From JANXQG01 sp963709175 (GTDB lineage: Bacteria; Planctomycetota; Planctomycetia; Pirellulales; Thermoguttaceae): DNA of 64,000 bases. The stretch lies in contig CAVPVK010000003.1 in the NCBI GenBank assembly GCA_963709175.1, forward strand, positions 1 through 64,000, in the 5' to 3' direction. The position numbers and the translations under genes were made by a program. Position 1 is the first letter of the stretch; each line of letters opens with the position of its first letter. Shown piece after piece: positions 1-8,693 of the stretch. Below the pieces are notes generated by a model that made no database searches, was not told where the DNA came from, and worked only from the letters and a program-made list of their open reading frames with translations.

Positions 1-30
1 TGGAACAATTCAGAGATCCGTATAAGAAAG

Positions 31-782
31 ATGAAGGCAATGACATCGAATTCCGCATTGCTCCAAGGCACCGTCGCCCTGGTCACCGGGGGCAGCCGGG
101 GCATCGGCCGGGCGGTCGCCCTGGCGCTGGCCACGGCCGGTGCCAATGTGGCCGTCAACTACAAGACCCGCGTGGCGGACGCCGAGGCCGTCTGCGCCGA
201 GATCAAGAGCTAGGGCGGCCAGGCCGTCGCCGTGCAGGCCGACGTCTCGATCGCCGCCGAAGTCGCCGGATGGTCCGGCAGGTTGAAAGCCAGCTTGGGC
301 CGGTCGCCATCCTGGTGAACAACGCCGGAATCACCCGCCCGCAGCCTATCGACGAGATCACAGAACAGGACTGGGACGAGGTGCTGGCCGTCAACCTGAA
401 GTCGGTGTTCCTGGTCACGCAGGCCGTGCTGCCGGGCATGCGGGCGGCGAAGTGGGGCCGGATCATCAACCTCTCCTCCGTCGCGGCCCAGACCGGCGGC
501 GTCATCGGCCCGCACTACGCCGCGTCGAAGGCGGGCATCCAGGGCCTGACGCACTCCTACGCCGCCCTGCTGGCCAAGGAGGGCATCACGGTCAACGCCA
601 TCGCCCCGGCCCTGATCGAGACGGACATGATGCGGGACAACCCCCGCGCCACGCCGGCCCTGATCCCGGTGGGCAGGTTCGGCACGGTGGACGAGGTGGC
701 CGACGTGGTGGTCATGCTGGCCACGAACGGCTACATCACGGGCCAGACGATCAACGTCAACGGCGGCTGGTACATGAGCTGA
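31..782 (+). pseudogene. fabG: SDR-family reductase (FabG-like), disrupted
   Basis: Classical short-chain dehydrogenase/reductase, most like 3-oxoacyl-ACP reductase. The cofactor motif TGGSRGIGRA lies near residue 20. After a disruption the protein resumes with NNAG, the catalytic serine region (LSSVAAQTGG) and the active-site YAASK, and ends in the usual NVNGGWYMS. The total length of about 250 residues fits the family. An in-frame TAG at 211-213 and a frame change near 265 separate the cofactor-binding half from the catalytic half, so no full protein can be made as read. FabG is an inference; other SDR dehydrogenases share these motifs. The broken state could be real or a sequence error. 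Confidence 0.8.
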
Positions 783-799
783 ACGGCAAAAGAAAAGCC

Positions 800-827
800 C
801 GGAGGCCAGGATCGCTCCCAGCCTCCG
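800..827. terminator. Hairpin after the SDR gene
   Basis: Perfect 7-bp inverted repeat (CGGAGGC / GCCTCCG) with a 14-nt loop, starting 18 nt after the SDR stop. There is no clear U-tract, so it is a weak terminator candidate. Confidence 0.4.
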
Positions 828-845
828 AGCTTCGGTATTCAATTA

Positions 846-866
846 GAGCAGGTTCACAACCTGCTC
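846..866. repeat. Perfect 9-bp inverted repeat
   Basis: GAGCAGGTT and AACCTGCTC separated by CAC. It lies between convergent genes and could be a second terminator stem or a protein-binding palindrome. No further evidence. Confidence 0.4.
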
Positions 867-1009
867 GTGGTCCTTCAGATCCAGGACGACGGCCCGGTCC
901 TTCATTCAATAAGGCAGTCGAGGTGTTCCTTGCAGTGCTCGGCAAGCCGCTCGTACACGTCCGAGTTGTACCGTCCTCGTCGTCGCCCGACCAGTCAGTT
1001 CGTGGCTCG

Positions 1010-1516
1010 TCACCGTACGGCGCACCAGCAGATGGCGAACTCGATGCCCCGCCGCCGCAGTTCAGCAATCCGCGATTCGACCTCGCCTACGATTTTGCGA
1101 CGACGCTTTGCCGCCGTCGCAATGTCAAGGCCCTGGCACACAGCGTAGGTGTCCGCATACGGGCCGCGATAGGGCGAGCCCTGCCGAGCACAGATCAGAA
1201 GATCGACGACTGAAGTCAGTGTCGGTCCCAGTGGCGCTCCATCGGGCCACCAGTCGCGACCTGGAAAATCGGCGACGAACGTGAAGGCCGGGAGGTCACT
1301 GAAGAAGTCCCAAAGGCCGCCCAGAAACTTGTCGTCCAACAAAACCTGCTTGGCCGTCGTCTTGTGATTGTTGGCCTTCTTCGCGGCCTTTGCTGCACCA
1401 TTCTTCTTTGCAGTCTTGGTTGCGATCATTACCTGTTCGGCATCGCGATTGACCGTGACGCGGCGCTTGGCCGCAACTTTCTTCCGGGGCTTGCCCGGCG
1501 TCTTTCGACTTGACAT
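1010..1516 (-). CDS. Hypothetical protein with Lys/Ala-rich N-terminus
   Basis: A 168-residue protein of unknown function. The first 55 residues are very basic and rich in Lys and Ala (repeated KKA/AKK motifs), resembling histone-H1-like tails. The remainder is a compact globular region with several Trp residues and a basic AAKRRRK segment. A strong Shine-Dalgarno (AGGAG, 7 nt upstream) supports the start at 1516. It is the last gene of the leftward arm. Its opening motif (TPGKPRKK) resembles that of the gene ending at 2643 (KIPGKARKP), suggesting a shared signal or DNA-binding tail. Nucleic-acid binding is only inferred from charge. Confidence 0.55.
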   Translation of the reverse strand: MSSRKTPGKPRKKVAAKRRVTVNRDAEQVMIATKTAKKNGAAKAAKKANNHKTTAKQVLLDDKFLGGLWDFFSDLPAFTFVADFPGRDWWPDGAPLGPTLTSVVDLLICARQGSPYRGPYADTYAVCQGLDIATAAKRRRKIVGEVESRIAELRRRGIEFAICWCAVR

Positions 1517-1598
1517 AACTAACTCCTAAAGAAATGATTCTGATTGTCTTTCTGCAAGACTCGCCCATTGCGGCCTCGCTGTTTCGGTGCAATCGGCC

Positions 1599-1634
1599 CG
1601 CCCGCCCCCGCAGCCGGGGTCGCGGGGGCGGGCG
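1599..1634. repeat. GC-rich intercistronic hairpin
   Basis: Perfect 13-bp arms (CGCCCGCCCCCGC / GCGGGGGCGGGCG) around a 10-nt loop, in the gap between two minus-strand genes. A near-copy of the left arm recurs at 2561. It may be a terminator, attenuator or RNA-processing site. Confidence 0.6.
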
Positions 1635-1645
1635 AGTGGCGGCTC

Positions 1646-2476
1646 TCAGCCACGCTCTCCTTTCTGCCCCGAGGGAGCGAACGCCTCCTCCGGGTTCAAT
1701 CTTTTCGCTGCCATCCTGAGCAGCAGCATGGCAATCGTCTCGGCATCGTAGCCAGCGCTCTCAAAGCGTCCCTGCGATGCCTGCTGGCCATACTTCCTCG
1801 CGGTCGCGACGACGTCGTCAACGAAAGCGCGGGTCTCTTTTCCCACGAGCAGCCGCAGGTCCATCTCGACGACTTTCATCCTCCGTTTCTTCATCAGATC
1901 CCGGACCTTCTGGCAACGGTCGATGTGCGCGATCGCCGCAGCGTCGAGCGGTTCTTCGCTCTTCTCGTCATTCTCACACTCGTCGGGGACCTCCAGGCAG
2001 TTCACTGCATCCTGAAGTTTCAATTCCACGCTGATCAGCCGTAGGGCTCCTCGTATTGACCAATGCGACACGCGTGTCGCATCGAGCTTTTCCAAAATGC
2101 CACGGTGCATGGCCAGCCGCATGTAGCGCTGGGCTTCACGAACCGACACCTGGCAGTTGCACTTCACCCATTTGTGAAAACCGCCCGTGCATTTGAACTC
2201 CTTGGCCCCTTTCGCCTTGAGCAACACTTCTCCCGCCTTGATCGCGTGCGCGATCGCCGACTGTGCGGCGGCCTGGCACGCCCAGTGCTCCTGCCTGAAT
2301 GCATCGGCGAGGTCAAGCAAGGAAAGACCTACCTGTCGTTCGTCCCTGTCAGGTTCTCCAAAGGTTCGTTCATCGGACCGAAACTCCTCGGTCCCTTCAA
2401 TCTGGTGCTGATCGTCAGCAGATCCGGTCAACCTCCCTGTTGCCTCCTCGGTGATCTCGGAGGCCATAAGTTCCAT
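1646..2476 (-). CDS. DUF3102-like protein
   Basis: A 276-residue protein whose central part matches the DUF3102 pattern as I recall it: an AIAHAIKAGEVLLKAK helix, then a Gly/Trp segment (GGFHKWVKCNC), then SVREAQRYMRLA, as in phage and plasmid proteins with a parB/KorB-like flavour. The molecular role of DUF3102 is unknown. The C-terminal 100 residues are helical and charged. Two starts are possible: Met1 at 2476, with a Shine-Dalgarno almost abutting it, or Met4 at 2467, spaced about 10 nt from the same GAAAGGA. The gene belongs to the leftward arm with the HTH and RepA-like genes. Confidence 0.6.
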   Translation of the reverse strand: MELMASEITEEATGRLTGSADDQHQIEGTEEFRSDERTFGEPDRDERQVGLSLLDLADAFRQEHWACQAAAQSAIAHAIKAGEVLLKAKGAKEFKCTGGFHKWVKCNCQVSVREAQRYMRLAMHRGILEKLDATRVSHWSIRGALRLISVELKLQDAVNCLEVPDECENDEKSEEPLDAAAIAHIDRCQKVRDLMKKRRMKVVEMDLRLLVGKETRAFVDDVVATARKYGQQASQGRFESAGYDAETIAMLLLRMAAKRLNPEEAFAPSGQKGERG

Positions 2477-2560
2477 GTCCTTTCACAGTGGTTTTGCGGG
2501 CGAACTCATAGCTGGTTCTCCCTGTTGTATTCCTCGACAATGTTGTCTCGTGTGAACGGC

Positions 2561-2603
2561 CCGCCCGCCCCCGCATCGCGAGGACGTGGGGGCGGCGGGC
2601 GGG
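2561..2603. repeat. Second GC-rich intercistronic hairpin
   Basis: CCCGCCCGCC-CCC pairs with GGGGGCGGCGGGCGGG apart from a small bulge. It lies between the genes ending at 2643 and starting at 2476 and resembles the hairpin at 1599-1634. Confidence 0.5.
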
Positions 2604-2642
2604 CGTCCATGCCCTCACTGATTCCCTTTCGCGCCGCTGGTC

Positions 2643-3058
2643 TTATTCTTCCTCTTCGTCCTCTTCGTCATAGGCCCAATGGGCTTCGTCCCACGCGCCC
2701 AATCCTCTTCGTCCTCGATCACTTCTTCGCGCTCGGTCACTTCTTCGCGCTGGCGGAAACGCTCTACGATCTTCGCGCGCCTCCGCGTCCCACGCTGCCT
2801 CTTCTTCCTCGGTCATCGCTTCGACTTCGATGTCGTCGTCAGCCGACGCATCGGCCCACGTTTTTCCAGATCGACGCCGCACTTGTAGTCGGCTTGCTTG
2901 TCCTGTCGCTTGGACGCCCGCAAGCGGCTGATCGTCACCTGCTGGGTGTCACCCTGATCTTGACCATCACTTGCCGTATCGACGAGATCCGTGGTCGTGC
3001 CGCTGTTCTTGACAGCGGCGGGCTTCCGGGCTTTGCCCGGAATCTTCTTCGTCTTCAT
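2643..3058 (-). pseudogene. Hypothetical charged protein, frameshifted
   Basis: Two overlapping frames look like one small protein. The first begins at an ATG at 3058 behind GGAGAATTTG and encodes a Lys-rich start and a Thr/Asp/Gln-rich middle up to YKCGVDLEK. The second continues as KTWADASADDDIEVEAMTEE, an acidic stretch and a C-terminus of eight Asp/Glu residues. The frames overlap around 2813-2882, so a one-base change there is the simplest explanation; two overlapping small genes is the alternative. The basic start and very acidic end suggest a disordered protein. No function can be assigned. Confidence 0.4.
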
Positions 3059-3131
3059 CAAATTCTCCTCTAGTAAGAGTTACGAATGTCCGTCTAAAAG
3101 GTCCGCCCCGTGCGGCTCTACTGATCTTCCT

Positions 3132-3956
3132 CTACGCCCTAAAAATGTCTTTATTAGGAAATCCCCAACGAGCGGCGATTCCTTGCGCTTCGGCCTCGCG
3201 GGACTTGCCAGCTTTTGCCGAACCCTGCGCACGTTGATATGTGTGGGCCAGTTCGTGGGCTAGCAAGGCGGCAAGCGACTTCTGGTTCATCCGTTTAACG
3301 GCTGTCGCCCAAAGGCGGATGACGTGTCCTTTCGCCATGTTGCACCCGAGCCAGCCGCGACCCCAGTTTGACCATGCAGGGAGCGTCTCAATCCGTAGCC
3401 GTTGCCAAGCGACGGGAGTCTGGCCATCCTCGCGGGCGCGATCATCATCCCGCAAATACACCCGCATTAGCTGCCGATGGCGGTAAGGGATCTTGCCCCA
3501 GACCTGTTTAAGGGCATCAGCGACCTTAAAGTCGTTGGCGTAACCGTAGACGAACACGTCGATAGGATCGCATCGAAGCGGGTATACAATCCACACGCCT
3601 GGCCATGCACATTGCCAGTTGTGATCCTGGATCGTGTACGGCAGACACCGGTCGCACATAGCCACATACCCGTCCATTACAAAGTGCGGGCCGGGGAAAC
3701 ACCGGTGGAGCTGCAAGCGGTCCTTGCGATCTGAGCGAAAGAAGAAACCTCCCTGCTCAGCCCCATTCCGCCAGCCGCACCAGGCACAGCGAATGGGCTG
3801 ATCACCCGGCTCGACACCGAACTCAAGCAACAGGCGGGCATGCCCATGATGCTCGATTAGTTTTCGGGGCGGCATCCCGCCAACCCACGGGAAGGAAAAG
3901 AAGTTGCAGTGAATCCGGTTCTTCATTTTGGGTTTTTGGCCAGATTGGTTGGTCAT
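3132..3956 (-). CDS. Putative zinc metallopeptidase (HExxH)
   Basis: A 274-residue protein with two Cys-x2-Cys pairs in the N-terminal half (CAWC near 57, CDRC near 101). A zincin signature, LLAHELAHTY, lies at about 231-240 and is followed some 20 residues later by a Glu-containing helix (SREAEAQ), which could supply the third zinc ligand. The arrangement fits a gluzincin-type peptidase, perhaps with a structural zinc site; the substrate is unknown. The start overlaps the stop of the upstream HTH gene (ATGA), implying translational coupling. ImmA/IrrE-like regulators use similar motifs beside HTH proteins, but the rest of this protein does not look like ImmA. Confidence 0.6.
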   Translation of the reverse strand: MTNQSGQKPKMKNRIHCNFFSFPWVGGMPPRKLIEHHGHARLLLEFGVEPGDQPIRCAWCGWRNGAEQGGFFFRSDRKDRLQLHRCFPGPHFVMDGYVAMCDRCLPYTIQDHNWQCAWPGVWIVYPLRCDPIDVFVYGYANDFKVADALKQVWGKIPYRHRQLMRVYLRDDDRAREDGQTPVAWQRLRIETLPAWSNWGRGWLGCNMAKGHVIRLWATAVKRMNQKSLAALLAHELAHTYQRAQGSAKAGKSREAEAQGIAARWGFPNKDIFRA

Positions 3957-4222
3957 GTTGAGATGCCTCTCTCAGAGATTGGATTTGAATCAGGTTTGGA
4001 TGACAGATGCGGTTTGCCCGTTTTCCGGGCAGCGATTGCGTCCAACTCGTGGCGGACCATCGCCACGGCTTTCCTGCTGTAGAGGCGAAGGGTGCCCGCA
4101 CGCGCCTCGGGAGAGATGTGCCGCCGCGTGGCCAGAACGTAAAGCACACGCGGCAAGGGAACTCCCAACTCGTCCGCAAGGCGGCCAGGGGTCAGGAGCT
4201 TTGGAATAGGAGGGTTCCGCAT
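3953..4222 (-). CDS. Small HTH (excisionase/MerR-like) protein
   Basis: A compact helix-turn-helix protein of about 89 residues. TPGRLADELGVPLPRVLYVL followed by a wing-like GTLRLYSRKAV resembles MerR/excisionase-type DNA-binding folds. I chose the ATG at 4222 because GAAAGGA lies 9 nt upstream; a longer form from 4255 lacks such a site. It overlaps the end of the upstream gene by about 30 nt and is coupled to the zincin gene downstream. It probably regulates this arm or acts as a recombination directionality factor; neither role is shown. Confidence 0.65.
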   Translation of the reverse strand: MRNPPIPKLLTPGRLADELGVPLPRVLYVLATRRHISPEARAGTLRLYSRKAVAMVRHELDAIAARKTGKPHLSSKPDSNPISERGIST

Positions 4223-5592
4223 ACTGCAAGTCCTTTCAGGTTTAGGGTGCCACATGCACCCTTTCTGCCTATAGGACTTGTTCGCGGAAAAAACCGAGCG
4301 AAGAGCTTGTTTCTCGGGAAATACTGCATTTTTCTGTTCGCAAACAGCGATAGAGGGCCGCGAACAGCGTCAAAGTTGCCGGAACGGCTTTCCGGGGTGT
4401 GCCGAATTTCTTCGGCGTACATTGCCACGAGGTCCCACACACCGGCCACGGTCACCTCCTCGCGTCTAAGCTTTTTCAGAATTGCCTCTTGTTCCTCGGG
4501 CGATAGCGCCGACTGCCGAACCGCCTGGATGGCGGCCTCCTCTTCTGCCACCAACTTATCGAGAACATCGTCCCGCTTGCCGCTCCCGCAGGACTCCTCC
4601 AGTTTCAGGCTAAGCGTCACGGCTTTGGGAGTCTTGCCTTTCGTTCGTCCACGGCCCGTCGCCTCCATCGTCCGTCCCCAAAGTTCAGTCTCTTGTATGG
4701 TCGAGATTGAACAAGTCTTCCCACTAGCCGTTTTGATCGCAGCGGCCCAGTCACGTACTCTTCCGTTGACGAAGTTCGGGTCCTTCTTCGCCAACTGCAT
4801 CGCAATTCGATTCGCCTCATCGACAGTTATGGAATCCTTCTCAGCAGGCTCGTCGTCCGCTGACGCCCTACTGGCAGATGGGGGTGACGAATCGCCTTGT
4901 TCATCTGGCGATGTAGCTGCGGCATCATCCTGAACGTCCCCAACGCGCCGAACTTGGAAGCCGCCGAACGGCTCAACGTGAAAATCTATGTCGATAGCGG
5001 CTGGGTGCTTGTCGCGGATGGCTCTGAGGACTCTCGTAATCGACCAAATGGGAAACGCCCTCGCCAGAACCCGGAAGCGGTCGCTGTCGTGTTGGCCGAT
5101 GGCGAGGGACTGTGCCTGCAAGCTGCCCACGTCGGCCCAAACGGCCAGGCTTTCTGGCAGTCCTTCAAGTAGCACGAGGTAAACCTCCCGGAACTGAGAC
5201 CATTCGGGCGATGCCAGGGGCGAATGTGCTTCCTCGGTCTCCTGAGAGAGCACGCCAGCCGCGTCTATGGATTGAAGTAGCTGTAAATGCTCAGACCCCA
5301 TCCACTTTCGCTCATAGGCAGCCCAAGCCTCGATAAGATGCTTCCCAACATCGACTGCCAAGCCTTGAGCAGCCTCGGGAAGGCCATGCCCTGGTAGATC
5401 CCGCAGATCGTTCACAACTTTCTCTGCGAGAAGACGGAGGCTGGTGGGGAGTTCGCGGGACCCATCTTCGGCGCATCCCCGTAGCCAGCAGAAATGAACC
5501 CCTTCGACCAGACACTCCGTTGCCTGACCTAACTCAAAGAATGCTCGCTCCACGTCCTGAAGTGGTGTTGCCATTTCCGTCACCAATGCCAC
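4192..5592 (-). CDS. Hypothetical protein, 466 aa
   Basis: Long protein of unknown function. The N-terminal half is helical with conserved-looking Trp/Cys motifs. The middle has an acidic, Ser-rich linker (near residues 228-255). The C-terminal part has a basic stretch (GRGRTKGKTPKA), then Glu/Lys-rich helices and a long tail running into the HTH gene. The annotated start at 5592 is GTG without a good ribosome site; Met7 at 5574 is equally possible. It lies between the RepA-like gene and the HTH gene on the same strand, so a role in replication control or maintenance is possible but unproven. Confidence 0.5.
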   Translation of the reverse strand: MALVTEMATPLQDVERAFFELGQATECLVEGVHFCWLRGCAEDGSRELPTSLRLLAEKVVNDLRDLPGHGLPEAAQGLAVDVGKHLIEAWAAYERKWMGSEHLQLLQSIDAAGVLSQETEEAHSPLASPEWSQFREVYLVLLEGLPESLAVWADVGSLQAQSLAIGQHDSDRFRVLARAFPIWSITRVLRAIRDKHPAAIDIDFHVEPFGGFQVRRVGDVQDDAAATSPDEQGDSSPPSASRASADDEPAEKDSITVDEANRIAMQLAKKDPNFVNGRVRDWAAAIKTASGKTCSISTIQETELWGRTMEATGRGRTKGKTPKAVTLSLKLEESCGSGKRDDVLDKLVAEEEAAIQAVRQSALSPEEQEAILKKLRREEVTVAGVWDLVAMYAEEIRHTPESRSGNFDAVRGPLSLFANRKMQYFPRNKLFARFFPRTSPIGRKGACGTLNLKGLAVCGTLLFQSS

Positions 5593-5606
5593 TCAAAGGT
5601 TAATTC

Positions 5607-5640
5607 GAATCGCGTGTCGATTCCCGGACATCATGTCCGG
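5607..5640. promoter_or_regulatory. Paired inverted repeats, operator-like
   Basis: Two adjacent palindromes: GAATCG/CGATTC (5607-5612 and 5618-5623) and the near-continuous CCGGACAT/ATGTCCGG (5624-5640). They lie in the gap between the RepA-like gene and the 466-aa gene. They could bind a repressor or terminate the upstream transcript. Confidence 0.45.
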
Positions 5641-5726
5641 CGTCACGAAGCCGGGCGCGAGGGCCATGCGCGCTCCGCCCATTGAACTGATTTGACGCAC
5701 CTCTCTGCTTCCGCTGTACGGAGTTC

Positions 5727-7076
5727 CTACAAAGGATTCGGGGGATTCACAGGAGGATCGCTCTGGCTTGGACGCCTGCGCAGAATTGGAGCCCGCCTTG
5801 GGGTATCGCTCGACCTGACGCTGTCTCCTTCGGCTGGAGGCGTGCGGGGGCCAATTGGCCTGCGAAGGAGCACTCTTCTGCCCCCAGGTTCAAGCCGGTG
5901 GCCAAGGCGTACAGTCTCAGGCATCGGCGTATCGCCTCTCGGCACAGAATCGACGGTCGGTGCGACATCGACACTTGGTGCAGCACCGCCTAGATAAGGA
6001 GTTGCACCATCGTCATCCGGCACAATGCCTTCCTGGTAACGCCAGCCGCCAGCCGCTAAGTCGGCCTGCATCCGTTCCCGCAGATGGGCATACGTCGCAT
6101 CGTCATCGGGCAGCTGCCAATACTGGTGTCCCCCGCGACCGAAGCCTTCGCGACGTGAAAGGATGCCAAGAGCTTCACGGGCTCTTCTCAGGGTACGCGG
6201 CTGGATGCCTTCCTGTCTTGCTGCGGCGTGGACTTCGCGCAGTGCGACGGGGCCATCAGCGAGTGTTGCGAACAGGAAGTACATGGCTTCGTCCAGTTCA
6301 AGTCTGGAGCGTCTACCCGCTGCTTCGAGTAATGTCTCGGCGGTATGCGGGCTGGTCCCCAGCCACTCGATGCCCACACCCTCGCCAATCTCCACTGGCC
6401 TCAAGGAGAGGCTTTCTGAAATTGCTCCGAGGTTCGTCTTTGTCTGAGCCAGGACTCGACGTTCGTGATCGGCGGGATCGACTACGAGAAGCAGTCCCGA
6501 GCGAACAGCGCCCATCACGCCGATGCTTCCCAGCCCACGGTACAGCGGATTGCTTCCACCCGACTGGTTCAAGTGCCGTGCGAGGACTACGGCGACTCCA
6601 GTGTGCTCTGCCATTGCGACCAACGGACCGAGCGAGCGTTGCACGGCCTGGTAGTTGTTCGCGCTGCCGGTCAGGAAGTTCATTACGGGGTCGATGGCGA
6701 GAAAGCGAACCTGGAACTCGTGAATTAGGGCCTCGATCCGCTGCACGTCGCGTGGCAAGACGATAGGGTCTCCCTGCCGGTCGTATGCCAGCACCCTCGT
6801 AAGATCCGCCCCACAGGCGGTCAGGCGGTTGTGGATGTCGTCCAGCGTGTCCTCAGCCTGAAGTAAGAGGACGTTCGCAGGAGCATGCCTTTCATCGCTG
6901 CCGAACATCGCCCGTCCTGTGGTAACTCGGGCGGCAATTTCGTAGAGCAGCGTGCTCTTGTTCGTCCCTGGATCGCCGTCCAGGAGCGTGAGGCATCCCA
7001 TCGGTATCCACCCTGGCCAGAGCCACTGGCGGGGAGCCGGAACATGGTCGCTCATTCGGACGAAGCCTTCAGACAT
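5727..7076 (-). CDS. RepA-like RecA-fold ATPase/helicase
   Basis: AAA_25/RepA-type hexameric helicase related to plasmid replication proteins. Walker A is GDPGTNKST (residues 34-42), with Asn where Gly normally precedes the Lys. The Walker B-like strand is VRFLAIDPVMNFL. A VVLARHLNQSGG motif follows, and the C-terminal half contains a winged-helix-like region (REVHAAARQEGIQPRTLRRA). I chose the start at 7076 because GGAG lies 8 nt upstream; the longer reading to 7196 adds a poorly supported extension. It probably unwinds DNA for element replication. It is the first gene of the leftward arm and faces an AT-rich repeat-bearing gap. Confidence 0.75.
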   Translation of the reverse strand: MSEGFVRMSDHVPAPRQWLWPGWIPMGCLTLLDGDPGTNKSTLLYEIAARVTTGRAMFGSDERHAPANVLLLQAEDTLDDIHNRLTACGADLTRVLAYDRQGDPIVLPRDVQRIEALIHEFQVRFLAIDPVMNFLTGSANNYQAVQRSLGPLVAMAEHTGVAVVLARHLNQSGGSNPLYRGLGSIGVMGAVRSGLLLVVDPADHERRVLAQTKTNLGAISESLSLRPVEIGEGVGIEWLGTSPHTAETLLEAAGRRSRLELDEAMYFLFATLADGPVALREVHAAARQEGIQPRTLRRAREALGILSRREGFGRGGHQYWQLPDDDATYAHLRERMQADLAAGGWRYQEGIVPDDDGATPYLGGAAPSVDVAPTVDSVPRGDTPMPETVRLGHRLEPGGRRVLLRRPIGPRTPPAEGDSVRSSDTPRRAPILRRRPSQSDPPVNPPNPL

Positions 7077-7440
7077 GATGCTATCTCCGTGCCATGGTTG
7101 GCCAAAGTCGTCATACTTGACCACGATTTTGATGGTCAAGCATGGGGGTTGGCCAAGTATGGGATCGGCTACTCGGGACGAATCCCTTTCGCTCACGCAG
7201 CTCCAATAACCAGATTCGATTAACTGGGTAATCTAGGAAGAATGCGCAATAATTATCCTTGCGGATCGACGCACCTTCCCTGCACTTCTTGCTTCGCGTC
7301 TGACGGCCCTGACAGGAAACTGGGCCTTGGGCATCGTCTGGACCCGGAATCGGCGTCCACGGGCCCATCTGGCGGCCTGACGGGAAGGTGCCTACGGGAG
7401 CTAGCTTAAGCCGAGAAATTATCCCGTTCGCCACAAAAAG

Positions 7441-7517
7441 TTTATCTGTGACTTTATCTGCCGACTTAGTTTATCTTGCGTTCTATCGTTGTAAGTTGTT
7501 AATTATAAACTACTTAC
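7441..7517. promoter_or_regulatory. AT-rich gap with short direct repeats and a palindrome (origin/operator candidate)
   Basis: Three TTTATCT repeats (7441, 7453, 7470) sit beside a near-perfect 10-bp inverted repeat (arms 7491-7500 and 7508-7517, one mismatch, AATTATA centre). The segment is much more AT-rich than its surroundings and lies between the divergent RepA-like arm and the plus-strand arm. That is where an origin, promoter pair or operator would be expected. Confidence 0.4.
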
Positions 7518-7573
7518 ATTCAGTCGGGGCGACTCGCTATGCCCCTTTGTGAACGAAACCTCGGGTTTATGGA

Positions 7574-7789
7574 TTCCGGCTCGACTTCCCGCACTGGCTT
7601 TCCACATTCACTCGGCGCGACCGCAAGATCGCCGAATTGCTGGCCGCCGGTCACAACACGGGTGACGTGGCCCGTCGCTTTCATCTGAGCCCAGGACGAA
7701 TCTCGCAGAAGCGGCGAGAGTATGCCGAATCCTGGCGGCAGTTTCACGAAGGACCGCCGCACTCGCAGTCTGTGCGTAAAGCCGCTTGA
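7574..7789 (+). pseudogene. 3' fragment of a sigma-like HTH protein
   Basis: Open frame of 71 residues without a start codon. It reads FRLDFPHWLSTFTRRDRK, then a helix-turn-helix region (GDVARRFHLSPGRISQKRRE) and a SWRQFHE tail. This resembles the C-terminus of the sigma-70-like/HTH proteins I associate with planctomycete elements. The N-terminal part is absent, so it is read as a truncated remnant next to the candidate origin. Confidence 0.5.
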
Positions 7790-7967
7790 CGATGTCTCGG
7801 TCCCGGTCGCGGTTCACTTGCCAGTACGTTGCTTCTGCCAAGAGACATCGATCTAAATTTCCGCCAAGAACGTGGCATGTTCCCATGATTGCGATCGCTT
7901 AGCCATCGCCCCGATGGAAATTCAAAGCGACCGCTCCCCTTATCCATCTGACCTGCAAGGAGAACCT

Positions 7968-8165
7968 ATGTTCGTCGTTGTCATCCTGGCCTGCTCGGTG
8001 CTGGCCGTTGTTCTGACGCTTGTACTTATCCGCGAGGCTCGGCGCCGCATGGCGCTGGAAGCCTTGCTTCGACGTCTCTTTTCCTACGGGAGGTTCCGTG
8101 AGAAACATACATCTGTCCGCGCCGATGATGCTGGTCGTCGGCCTGGTGATCGGCTGCCGGAGTGA
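7968..8165 (+). CDS. Small membrane protein
   Basis: A 65-residue protein. An N-terminal hydrophobic helix (VVVILACSVLAVVLTLVLI, residues 3-21) is followed by a basic RRR segment and a hydrophilic tail. AAGGAG lies 6 nt before the ATG. Its 3' end overlaps the start of the next gene by 68 nt, suggesting coupled translation. First gene of the rightward arm; function unknown. Confidence 0.55.
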   Translation: MFVVVILACSVLAVVLTLVLIREARRRMALEALLRRLFSYGRFREKHTSVRADDAGRRPGDRLPE

Positions 8166-8649
8166 TGACGCCCGCATCGCCGAAATGGCTCAGCGGCAGG
8201 CCGACCGCGAGGCCGACCAGGTTCGGCAAATGACCCAGCTTCAGCAGCAAGTCGCCGAGGGCAGCCGCCACTTGGTCGAGGCGGATGCCGAAACCCGCAA
8301 GGAGTTGACCGAACTCCAGCGTGATCTGCGGAGCGATCAGGCGACCGTCGGCCAACAGCGGGATAGCCTGGAGGTCGAGCGGCGGCAGATTGCTGCCGAG
8401 AGACGCTGGGATTCGATGGTCGGCCCGGCCATCACCGGGGCCGCCATCCTGATTGCCTGTGTCCTGCCGCTAGTTGTCTGCGCCATGCTCCTGCGGGCTC
8501 TACATCGTTTCGAGCCGTCGAATGCGGTCCTGTCGGAGATCCTCGTGGAGGAGTTGGTCAGCGAGCGGCCACGCTTTCTGCCACCGTCGCCGTCAGGGAT
8601 TGATGGGCCGCACACTCAACCCGGGCCGACTCATGGTTATGAGACCTGA
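8098..8649 (+). CDS. Putative lipoprotein with coiled coil and TM helix
   Basis: From a GTG start (GGAGG 5 nt upstream) the protein opens with a signal sequence ending in a lipobox-like LVIGC (residues 16-20). A long Gln/Glu/Arg-rich coiled coil (about 25-95) and a transmembrane helix (ITGAAILIACVLPLVVCAM) follow, then a Pro-rich tail. This suggests a membrane-anchored oligomeric protein. Its position among small membrane genes of the rightward arm hints at a cell-envelope or transfer role, which is inference only. Confidence 0.55.
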   Translation: MRNIHLSAPMMLVVGLVIGCRSDDARIAEMAQRQADREADQVRQMTQLQQQVAEGSRHLVEADAETRKELTELQRDLRSDQATVGQQRDSLEVERRQIAAERRWDSMVGPAITGAAILIACVLPLVVCAMLLRALHRFEPSNAVLSEILVEELVSERPRFLPPSPSGIDGPHTQPGPTHGYET

Positions 8650-8693
8650 ATCGCCAGTTCTCGCTGGCCGTCCTTGTACTGGGAGCATGTCTT

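Noticed and set aside
4007..4933. A 308-residue plus-strand frame
   Set aside because: It lies over three minus-strand genes with ribosome sites and coupled starts, and shows no family features.
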